This document shows, piece after piece, positions 1 through 6,494 of a DNA stretch of 7,811 nucleotides. The position numbers and the translations under genes were made by a program. Each line of letters begins with the position of its first letter. The first letter of the stretch is position 1. Source of the stretch: Ignavibacteriales bacterium (GTDB lineage Bacteria; Bacteroidota; Ignavibacteria; Ignavibacteriales; Melioribacteraceae); the NCBI GenBank assembly GCA_016929735.1, contig JAFGID010000066.1, positions 1 through 7,811 of the forward strand. Reading direction: 5' to 3'. Below the pieces are notes generated by a model. The model saw nothing but the letters and a program-made list of their open reading frames with translations, had not been told where the DNA came from and did no database searches.

Positions 1-39
1 GAAGAAATATCTCATTTTTCATTATAAATGAGATACTTC
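1..39. repeat. Inverted repeat, first hairpin at left edge
   Basis: Ten bases at 8-17 (TATCTCATTT) pair perfectly with 26-35 (AAATGAGATA) around an eight-base loop. The stem can be lengthened by GAAG (1-4) pairing with CTTC (36-39) across a three-base AAA bulge. No T-run follows it on the + strand, so it is not a typical intrinsic terminator for a rightward gene. The element may start before the window edge. It overlaps the next hairpin at 33-39, so the two folds compete. Confidence 0.6.
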
Positions 40-64
40 AACCCGATAAATCGGGTTTCAGTAT
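33..64. repeat. Inverted repeat, second hairpin (possible dispersed palindromic element)
   Basis: ATACT (33-37) pairs with AGTAT (60-64), and AACCCGA (40-46) pairs with TCGGGTT (51-57) around a TAAA loop. Between the two stems is a symmetrical TC/TC internal loop (38-39 and 58-59). That gives 12 base pairs in all. Its GC-containing core stands out from the very AT-rich surroundings, and no T-run follows it. The shape, with flanks near 'gagatact' and 'agtatgaca', is what I would expect of the short intergenic palindromes scattered through many FCB genomes. That identification is from memory and not tested. Confidence 0.6.
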
Positions 65-229
65 GACAGAAACCTAGTTTTTCAAAGTCTTCTATTAAAG
101 ATTACACACAACCAATCTTTCTAATAATAAACTTGGGAAATTTTATTTTACATTTAGTTTTTATTTCAAAAACATTTTATTTAATTTTAAAAGATTTATT
201 TTAATTAATAAAATTATAAATTTCTAAAC
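65..229 (+). other. AT-rich leader upstream of the three-gene operon
   Basis: No convincing reading frame is present on either strand. Positions 139-228 hold only six G or C bases in 90, so this is an extremely AT-rich stretch directly before the first gene of the operon. The operon promoter most likely lies here, because the next upstream structure is the palindrome pair at 1-64. I could not single out one promoter: TACATTTA at 149-156 is close to the Bacteroidetes -7 element TAnnTTTG but lacks the final G and a properly spaced -33 TTG. A weak all-A/T hairpin is also possible (198-203 with 209-214). Confidence 0.45.
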
Positions 230-235
230 GGAGGT
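230..235 (+). promoter_or_regulatory. Ribosome binding site of the TonB-dependent receptor gene
   Basis: GGAGGT lies four bases before the ATG at 239. It is the only purine-rich GC motif in a long AT-rich leader, and it fixes the start codon. Confidence 0.85.
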
Positions 236-238
236 AGA

Positions 239-3007
239 ATGCTTAAAAGACCTTTCATCTTCTTATTGTTAATTTTGATATTACCTTGTATTGCTATAAA
301 CTTATATGCGGGTAATACAGGCAAAATTGTTGGTAAAGTTACTGATGCGCAAACAGGAGAACCCTTAATTGGAATAAACATTATTATCGAGGGAACTTCT
401 ATGGGTGCTGCTTCAGGTCTTGATGGTAGTTTTATTATTAACAATATTCCTCCCGGTACTTATATAATTATTGCTTCTGGGGTTGGACTACAAAAGAAGA
501 GAATTGAAAATGTAAAGGTATCAGCAGACTTTACAACCAGACTTGATATCGAACTCGCACAAGAAGATATTTTGGTCGAGACTGTAGTTATTCGTGCAGA
601 GACACCATTAATTAGGCAAGACCTAACATCGTCTCATACAGTTGTTGATGCCACACAAATTGAATCACTACCAGTAGAAAGCATTTCCGGAATTTTACGT
701 CTTCAAGCTGGTATAACTCAGGGAACAGGTGGCGAACTACACATTAGAGGTGGGCGTACAAATGAAATTCAATATTCGGTTAACGGTGTTTCTGTCGTTA
801 ATCCTTTTGATAATTCAAATACTGTTTCTATTGCAACAAATGCAATACAAGAATTATCAGTAGTGAGTGGAACCTTCAATGCAGAATACGGTAATGCTCT
901 TAGTGGAGTGGTTAATACAATAACAAAAGAAGGGAGCGATAAATACAGTGGAAACATTAGCTTTTATACTGGTGATTATGTAAGTCCAAGAGATGAAATA
1001 TTTTTTAATATCGGCGATTTTGATGCATTAAATAATTACATTGTAGAAGGAACATTCAGTGGCCCCGTTCCGTTTTTAAATAAACAAGTACACTTTTTTA
1101 CCTCAGCACGTTATGATGACAGCAGAGGATGGTTATATGGATTAAGGGAACACACTATTACCGATTCAATTAAAAGAAACCCAATGAATCCTAATGATAT
1201 TGTACTTGCGATGACTGGTGATAGTGCAATTATTGCTATGAATCCAAGCACTTCTTTTTCAGGTACTGGCAAACTTACTTTCAGACCAATATCTACATTA
1301 AAAATCAACTATGATTTTCTTTATTCTTCTGGAGAATCCCAAGGTTATAGCCATGATCTAAAATATCATCCCGATGCTAATCCGACAGGTCATTCTTGGT
1401 CGATGTTAAATGCAATCGATATTCGTCATGCAATTAGCAATACAACCTTTTACGAATTAAAAGGTTCAATAAATTTTGATGATTATAAAAGATATTTGTT
1501 CCCGTTGCTTGATGAGAGTGGGAGAGCTGTTGATTTTTATGCGGGTATGTCTTTAGATGGTTTGCATCCTGACCCAAGACATCAACCAAGCTACAAATAT
1601 ACTTCTCCAGCAAATTATACTTTTATTGCAGGGGGTACTAGTAATAGTCATTATTACCAACGCTCGAGAACGATAGCAGGAAAATTTGATATTACAAGTC
1701 AGGTAACAAATAATCATGAAGTAAAAATCGGATTATTTGGACGATACCACAAATTAAATTATGAAAGTTTTACAGTACTTCGTGATACGATTCGATATTT
1801 TACCCCAACAATTCTTGGGGTTACTTCACCTTATAGAAATAGTTATGTGAAATACCCAATAGAAGTTTCTGCTTACATTCAGGATAAAATGGAATTTGAT
1901 AAGTTAATATTAAATGTCGGTTTAAGATATGATTATTTCTGGGCCGATTCAAGATATCTACCTGATAATTATTATTTTGATAACCCTAATGTAAGTTTGT
2001 TCAGTCCGATAGATAAGAGTTGGTATGACCGCTCAACACCAAAACAACATTTAAGCCCTCGACTGGGTGTTTCCTTTCCGATTACAGATAAAGGTATAAT
2101 ACATTTTTCGTATGGTCATTTTTATCAAATGCCACCTTTCTCCTATTTATATGCTAATCCTTTATTTAAAGCAAGTCTTGCCTCAGGATTTCCAACATTC
2201 GGAAACGCAAATTTAAATCCCGAGCGAACCGTTACCTATGAACTAGGTTTACAACAGCAGTTAGCAGATGACCTCGCTTTTAATGTAACGGGTTTTTATA
2301 AGGATGTTCGAGACTTGCTTGCTACTCAAGCGATAAGAATTAGTGGTGATGAAACTTATTACAAATATGTCAATAAAGATTATGCAAATATAAAAGGTAT
2401 AACTTTTTCGATGGTAAAACGAAGAACTCAGGGCAGTTTATTTGGATTTACACTTGATTATACATTTCAAGTTGCAGAAGGAAACGATACCGACCCTAAT
2501 GCATTTTTTATTGATATCTCTTCAGGAAGGCAGCCAGAAAAATTGCCTGTTTATTTGAATTGGGATCAATCTCATACTTTAAATGGAACCATTACAGTTG
2601 GAGAACCAGGAAATTGGAATATTACATTAGTCGGCCGTCTTGGAACAGGTCTTCCCTATACCCCACAATTAACCGACAATTTAGTTTATTTGAGAATTAA
2701 TTCAGACCGAAGACCATCTCAAATGACTGTTGATTTGATGGCTGACAAAACATTTGTTATATCAAATTATAAAATTCGTTTGTTCTTAAAGGTTTATAAT
2801 TTATTTGACACACTTAATGAAAGATTGATATATAGTGACACTGGCCGTTCAACTTACACATTGCAATCAAAATATGGCTCTGCAGAGGAAACTGATAGAA
2901 TGGCTGAAAGGATAACTGGTGTTCATCCAACCAGTGATTACTTTAATGTTCCAAGTTATTATGGTGCTCCAAGGAATGTTAAACTTGGTTTATCATTTGA
3001 ATTTTGA
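239..3007 (+). CDS. TonB-dependent outer-membrane receptor with N-terminal carboxypeptidase-regulatory-like domain
   Basis: This 922-residue protein is predicted to be an outer-membrane transporter that uses TonB-ExbBD energy to import a ligand too large or scarce for porins. A Sec signal peptide (basic MLKR, then a hydrophobic run) probably ends at LYA/GN, about residue 24. Residues 28-107 form a CarboxypepD_reg-like beta domain (GKIVGKVTDAQTGEPLIG, then the DGSF and PPGTY turns). The plug domain follows at about 118-232, with the family signatures RGGRTNEIQYSVNG (170-183) and EYGNALSGVVNTITK (216-230). The rest is beta-barrel, including NPERTVTYELGL near 660 and a terminal phenylalanine (LGLSFEF) as expected for assembly by the BAM machinery. 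No textbook TonB box is obvious; VETVVIRAETP (113-123) is in the right place for one. The start is set by a strong Shine-Dalgarno site. It is the first gene of a tight operon. No SusD-like lipoprotein is adjacent, so it is not a standard SusCD pair. Its substrate is unknown. Confidence 0.93.
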   Translation: MLKRPFIFLLLILILPCIAINLYAGNTGKIVGKVTDAQTGEPLIGINIIIEGTSMGAASGLDGSFIINNIPPGTYIIIASGVGLQKKRIENVKVSADFTTRLDIELAQEDILVETVVIRAETPLIRQDLTSSHTVVDATQIESLPVESISGILRLQAGITQGTGGELHIRGGRTNEIQYSVNGVSVVNPFDNSNTVSIATNAIQELSVVSGTFNAEYGNALSGVVNTITKEGSDKYSGNISFYTGDYVSPRDEIFFNIGDFDALNNYIVEGTFSGPVPFLNKQVHFFTSARYDDSRGWLYGLREHTITDSIKRNPMNPNDIVLAMTGDSAIIAMNPSTSFSGTGKLTFRPISTLKINYDFLYSSGESQGYSHDLKYHPDANPTGHSWSMLNAIDIRHAISNTTFYELKGSINFDDYKRYLFPLLDESGRAVDFYAGMSLDGLHPDPRHQPSYKYTSPANYTFIAGGTSNSHYYQRSRTIAGKFDITSQVTNNHEVKIGLFGRYHKLNYESFTVLRDTIRYFTPTILGVTSPYRNSYVKYPIEVSAYIQDKMEFDKLILNVGLRYDYFWADSRYLPDNYYFDNPNVSLFSPIDKSWYDRSTPKQHLSPRLGVSFPITDKGIIHFSYGHFYQMPPFSYLYANPLFKASLASGFPTFGNANLNPERTVTYELGLQQQLADDLAFNVTGFYKDVRDLLATQAIRISGDETYYKYVNKDYANIKGITFSMVKRRTQGSLFGFTLDYTFQVAEGNDTDPNAFFIDISSGRQPEKLPVYLNWDQSHTLNGTITVGEPGNWNITLVGRLGTGLPYTPQLTDNLVYLRINSDRRPSQMTVDLMADKTFVISNYKIRLFLKVYNLFDTLNERLIYSDTGRSTYTLQSKYGSAEETDRMAERITGVHPTSDYFNVPSYYGAPRNVKLGLSFEF

Positions 3008-3014
3008 TTTTAAT

Positions 3015-3020
3015 AGGAGA
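3015..3020 (+). promoter_or_regulatory. Ribosome binding site deciding the start of the large secreted protein
   Basis: AGGAGA sits six bases before the ATG at 3027. It favours this start over an in-frame ATG at 2919, which lies inside the receptor gene and would put 36 extra residues ahead of the signal peptide. Confidence 0.85.
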
Positions 3021-3026
3021 AAACTA

Positions 3027-6000
3027 ATGAGAAAAAATAAATTTGCAATTTCAATTTTTATTATGAGTTTATTTCTTATTCTGAGCATTGTTAATTTTGC
3101 TCAGGATAGAACCGAACAAAGAAAGAAAGAAATTGAAGCAGTTAGAAATTTAATTCATAGCAATACAGTTAGAACCACAATATCAAATCAAGAAAATCAG
3201 TCGCATCTCAAACCAGAAGGGAACGGTGGTAAACTATATAAAACTCAAGGACAAGAAGATAGAAAACATTTCTTTATGAATGGTAATAAGATCAGTACAA
3301 ACGTTTATAATTATGGTGGTATTGGTCCCGGTTATGGTCTGATTCGTGGTATTAATAATTTTATCTGGCAAAAACTTGATTATGTCTTTCAGTTCTGTCC
3401 ATTTGTAGGAGCTGTGGTTGATGATGAGAATGGTAAGAAAGAATATATAATTTCAGATGCGTTGTGGGATTATCCCTATACTGGATTGCGCGATGTATCA
3501 CCTGAAGGAAAACTTTGGCAGTGGCAACCGTTACCTGATTATGCCGACCCTGACCAACCATATATGGCTTCTATGCCCGCGGAGGATGTCGATGGCGATG
3601 GCAAACCCGATAGTTGGCCAAGGAGATGGTATAATACTGCTCTTGGAAAATATGTTTGGCCAGGCTATTTATCTCAAGATGTACTAAATGCTGATCTTGA
3701 AGTTCTTTGGGCTATGGATGACAGAGATAATGATGAATTCGCATATTTCCCATTTGATAATGATAGAACACGAAAAGGATTAGGTGTTGTTATTGAAGGA
3801 CGAGCTTTTCAATGGAGTAATGCTCTTGCTGAGAATGCAATATTTTTTGTATATACAATTACTAATGTAAGCGATAAAGATATGGATTCGGTTATTTTTG
3901 GTATTTATGGGGATCCTGATTTAGGAGGTGGTTCACCTGAAAATACCGATGATAATGGTTTCTTTGTTCCGCCTTATTCAACCGATAGTGTTAATGTAGA
4001 TAATATTCCTGTTTATGCACGAAGTATGGTTTATTTTTGGGATCCTGATATGAAGGGTCGTTCAGGTTTGCCACTTGGTTATCTTGGATGTAAATATCTT
4101 GAAAGTCCTGGTAACCCGGACAACGGTATTGATGATGATGGTGATGGAATGATAGACGAAAGTCAATTTGATGGAATTGATAATGATGGAGATTGGAATC
4201 CTGAAACGGATGATGTGGGTATTGACGGAATTCCAAACACTGGCGATCTTGGCGAAGGAGATGGAATTCCTACCGCTGGACTTAAAATGCCAGATGGAAA
4301 CGTTGACCCCCTTTATCCAGGTGAGCCAAATTTTGAATTAACAGATTTGGACGAAGCTGACCAGATCGGGCTAACTAGTTTCAATAGCTGGACATGGAGT
4401 ACTGGTGGTAATGTATCGGACGATAAAGCAATGTGGTATCGATGTATTCCCGGAAACTTTGGTAATATAACCCAAAACCAGGATATCGTTTTCATTTTCA
4501 GTTCAGGTTATATCTCATTAAAGAAAGGTGAGACTAAAAGAATTTCTATGGCTCTGCTCTGTGGATGGGACTTGGACGACTTATTAACTGGAGCAGAAAC
4601 AATCCAAACAATCTATAATCAAAATTATAGATTCTTTAAACCACCGACTACTCCAAACGTTTGGGCAGTACCCGGTGATAAAAAGGTAACGCTTTTTTGG
4701 GATACTATTGCAGAGGAAAGTGTTGACCCAATAACTGGAAAGGATTTTGAAGGATACGTAATTTATCGTAGTACCGACCATACATTTAATGATATTCAAA
4801 AAATCACTGATGGAAAGGGTTCTTCATTCTTAAATGAACCTTTGAAAGACATCAATGGTTTTGAAGCAAAATGGGATTTAGTCAACGAATGGGAAGGTTA
4901 TCACCCTGTGTCTTATCAGGGTCGTGGTATTCAATATTACCTTGGTAACAATTCAGGTATAGTTCATTCTTTTGTTGATACAAATAAGGTAATAAACGGA
5001 CAAACTTATTATTATACTGTTGTTGCTTATGACCATGGAGATAGTGTTGGAATTCCGCCATCAGAAACAACTAAAAAAATAACTTTAGATCCAATTACTA
5101 ATAAACTTCGATTTGATAATAATACAGTGCAAGTTATTCCAGGACCAAGAGCAAGTGGATATATAGCTCCTAAAATTACTAATGATTTAGTCGAACACAC
5201 TTCAGGAATCGGAACAGGAAGGGTAACTTTTCAAATAATTAATGATTTAGAATTAAAAAATAATAATGATTATATTATTCAATTTAGTGATTCCATTGAT
5301 GGTGTTTCCGGAAAAGTCAAGAAGTCAAATTATTCGGTGTTAGATGAATCTACTTTCTCTCAGTCTTTCATTCTCTATGATACAAATTTTACTAGCTTAA
5401 GTCATAAATATATATCAGACGATAGTTATATGATTGTTAAAGATGAAGCAGGTAATCAGTATACAAAAGATGTTGATTATGTAATAAATTTTAAGAGGGG
5501 TTCTATTAGGAGAATTGCTGGTAGAATGACAAACAGTGAAAATTATTTTATTACATATAGGTATTATCCGATTTATCAAAGCATTGGATTAGAGGGTGAA
5601 GATTTCAATCCCGTATTTGATGGAATACGGTTGAGAGTTTATGATGAAGAATCTTTAAGTTATAATGACGAAAAATCGGAGTGGATACAGGGGAATTGTA
5701 ATTATGAATATTTGGCAAAACTGAATTCAAGCGGATTGAGAAATAAAAAATTACGAAGAGCGGACTATCAGATAACATTTTCATCGACAGATATTGATTC
5801 TGCTGTGATGTCTAATGGTAAAAAATACCCAGTAAAATATTCAGTTTCGGAAGTTACAACTGGTATTCCTGTAAAAGTTCTTACATTTTTAATGGAACCA
5901 TTTACTCCGACTAAAAACTTTCAATGGGATCCAAATGAAGAAATCGTAATTTTTTGGCCGGGTTCTACCGGTAATCCGACAAAGGATACTGTAGGTTGGG

Positions 6001-6479
6001 GTGTCATAGTGAAATTGCCTTCAGATTCAACTGTAATTCCAATTGCCCCAACTGATGGTGATGTTTTATTGATTTCAACACACAGACCATTTGATAAATT
6101 TGATCAATTTAAGTTGACAACATATTCAGGTTATTTGGATAATGAGTTAGCATCTTCGCGACTTGACAAAATATATGTAGTGCCGAATCCTTATATTGGA
6201 TTTAGCGAAATTGAACCGACAAATAAACTTCCTGGTCAATCAAGAGGTGAGCGTAGAATCTATTTTGAAAATCTTCCTCCAAGGTGTACTATTAGAATTT
6301 TTTCTATAAGTGGTGATTTAGTTAAAATTCTTGAGCACGACGAAGGATATGACAATGGTAGAGAATTCTGGAATTTGTTAAATATTGATGGTTTTAGTGT
6401 TGCCTATGGATTGTATATTGCTCATATTGACGCTCCGGGTATTGGAGAGAAATTAGTAAAATTCGCGTTGATTAAATAA
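3027..6479 (+). CDS. Large secreted multidomain protein with T9SS type-A-like C-terminal sorting domain
   Basis: The product has 1150 residues and is probably exported by Sec and then displayed or released through the type IX system. The signal peptide (MRKNK, hydrophobic core) is likely cut at NFA/QD, after residue 25. Residues 26-80 are polar and basic. About 82-360 is a Gly/Trp/Tyr-rich region I do not recognise, opening with NGNKISTNVYNYGGIGPGYG; it contains an Asp-rich loop DVDGDGKPDSW (187-197). Residues 365-425 hold thrombospondin-3-like, probably calcium-binding Asp repeats. About 537-682 resembles a fibronectin type III domain (PTTPNVWAVPGDKKVTLFW to YYYTVVAYD) with a long insertion. 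About 690-1040 is unrecognised and beta-rich. The end (1046-1150) looks like a T9SS type A domain: VVPNPY, a short IRIFSISGDLVKIL strand pair, GLYIAHI and a final VKFALIK. No catalytic motif is seen. It starts 19 bases after the receptor gene and ends 15 bases before the PorV-like gene, so co-transcription is likely. Structural, adhesive or ligand-binding roles all fit. Confidence 0.85.
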   Translation: MRKNKFAISIFIMSLFLILSIVNFAQDRTEQRKKEIEAVRNLIHSNTVRTTISNQENQSHLKPEGNGGKLYKTQGQEDRKHFFMNGNKISTNVYNYGGIGPGYGLIRGINNFIWQKLDYVFQFCPFVGAVVDDENGKKEYIISDALWDYPYTGLRDVSPEGKLWQWQPLPDYADPDQPYMASMPAEDVDGDGKPDSWPRRWYNTALGKYVWPGYLSQDVLNADLEVLWAMDDRDNDEFAYFPFDNDRTRKGLGVVIEGRAFQWSNALAENAIFFVYTITNVSDKDMDSVIFGIYGDPDLGGGSPENTDDNGFFVPPYSTDSVNVDNIPVYARSMVYFWDPDMKGRSGLPLGYLGCKYLESPGNPDNGIDDDGDGMIDESQFDGIDNDGDWNPETDDVGIDGIPNTGDLGEGDGIPTAGLKMPDGNVDPLYPGEPNFELTDLDEADQIGLTSFNSWTWSTGGNVSDDKAMWYRCIPGNFGNITQNQDIVFIFSSGYISLKKGETKRISMALLCGWDLDDLLTGAETIQTIYNQNYRFFKPPTTPNVWAVPGDKKVTLFWDTIAEESVDPITGKDFEGYVIYRSTDHTFNDIQKITDGKGSSFLNEPLKDINGFEAKWDLVNEWEGYHPVSYQGRGIQYYLGNNSGIVHSFVDTNKVINGQTYYYTVVAYDHGDSVGIPPSETTKKITLDPITNKLRFDNNTVQVIPGPRASGYIAPKITNDLVEHTSGIGTGRVTFQIINDLELKNNNDYIIQFSDSIDGVSGKVKKSNYSVLDESTFSQSFILYDTNFTSLSHKYISDDSYMIVKDEAGNQYTKDVDYVINFKRGSIRRIAGRMTNSENYFITYRYYPIYQSIGLEGEDFNPVFDGIRLRVYDEESLSYNDEKSEWIQGNCNYEYLAKLNSSGLRNKKLRRADYQITFSSTDIDSAVMSNGKKYPVKYSVSEVTTGIPVKVLTFLMEPFTPTKNFQWDPNEEIVIFWPGSTGNPTKDTVGWGVIVKLPSDSTVIPIAPTDGDVLLISTHRPFDKFDQFKLTTYSGYLDNELASSRLDKIYVVPNPYIGFSEIEPTNKLPGQSRGERRIYFENLPPRCTIRIFSISGDLVKILEHDEGYDNGREFWNLLNIDGFSVAYGLYIAHIDAPGIGEKLVKFALIK
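3585..3617 (+). other. Isolated Asp-rich calcium-loop-like motif in the secreted protein
   Basis: Residues 187-197 read DVDGDGKPDSW. This is the DxDxDG pattern found in EF-hand-like, dockerin and thrombospondin-3 calcium loops. It stands alone, about 170 residues before the main Asp-rich cluster. Calcium binding is inferred from the pattern only. Confidence 0.5.
4119..4301 (+). other. Asp-rich thrombospondin-3-like repeat block within the secreted protein
   Basis: Residues 365-425 contain NGIDDDGDGMIDE (366-378) and DGIDNDGDW (382-390), followed by looser copies DVGIDGIPNTGD (396-407), GEGDGIP (409-415) and MPDGNVDP (421-428, just beyond the block). The spacing of Asp, Asn and Gly matches extracellular calcium-binding repeats. 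The DNA is locally repetitive as well, with runs of GAT and GATGG units. A rigid, calcium-stabilised spacer between the N-terminal region and the Fn3-like domain is the likely role. Confidence 0.6.
4635..5072 (+). other. Fibronectin type III-like domain with insertion, in the secreted protein
   Basis: Residues 537-682 begin PPTTPNVWAVPGDKKVTLFWD, then FEGYVIYRSTD (574-584), and end INGQTYYYTVVAYDHGD with PPSE. These are the usual B, C and F/G strand signatures of Fn3 domains. Between the C-strand and the F-strand signatures lie about 70 residues, which include two Trp and YQGRGIQYYLG. That is clearly longer than a normal Fn3 domain of about 90-100 residues. Confidence 0.6.
6162..6476 (+). other. 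T9SS type-A-like C-terminal sorting domain
   Basis: Residues 1046-1150 follow the usual order of this domain: KIYVVPNPY at its start, RRIYFENLP, a TIRIFSISGDLVKIL segment, GREFWNLLNIDGFSVAYGLYIAHI, and a lysine-flanked hydrophobic end (KLVKFALIK). In characterised Bacteroidetes such domains direct outer-membrane passage through the T9SS and are removed or replaced by an anchor. Family assignment is by pattern only. Confidence 0.75.
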
Positions 6480-6483
6480 TCGT

Positions 6484-6488
6484 AGGAG
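6484..6488 (+). promoter_or_regulatory. Ribosome binding site of the PorV/PorQ-family gene
   Basis: AGGAG lies six bases before the ATG at 6495, within the 15-base gap after the preceding stop codon. It has the same motif and spacing as the site before the middle gene. Confidence 0.85.
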
Positions 6489-6494
6489 TAATAA

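Noticed and set aside
1..75. Tail of an upstream protein-coding gene entering from the left
   Set aside because: Frames stay open for at most about 25 codons before stops and the region is dominated by palindromes. Nothing distinguishes any of them as coding.
149..156. TACATTTA as the -7 promoter element of the operon
   Set aside because: The last base differs from TAnnTTTG and the nearest TTG (133-135) is only about 13 bases upstream, too close for a -33 element. In a 93% A+T stretch such matches are expected by chance.
215..220. TATAAA as a sigma-70-like -10 box
   Set aside because: Transcription would start about at the Shine-Dalgarno site, leaving almost no leader, and no -35 is visible.
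255..292. Cys17 in the receptor signal peptide as a lipobox
   Set aside because: The preceding residues ILP do not fit a lipobox, and a normal signal peptidase I site (LYA/G) follows.
2919..3026. In-frame upstream start (ATG at 2919) extending the large secreted protein by 36 residues
   Set aside because: It overlaps the receptor gene by 89 bases, has no Shine-Dalgarno site of note, and would bury the clear signal peptide beginning at 3027, which has AGGAGA six bases upstream.
3991..4236. Minus-strand open frame rich in His and Gln opposite the Asp-rich repeat
   Set aside because: Its His/Gln runs are the antisense reading of GAT/GATGG codons in the real gene. It has no ribosome site and no family resemblance.
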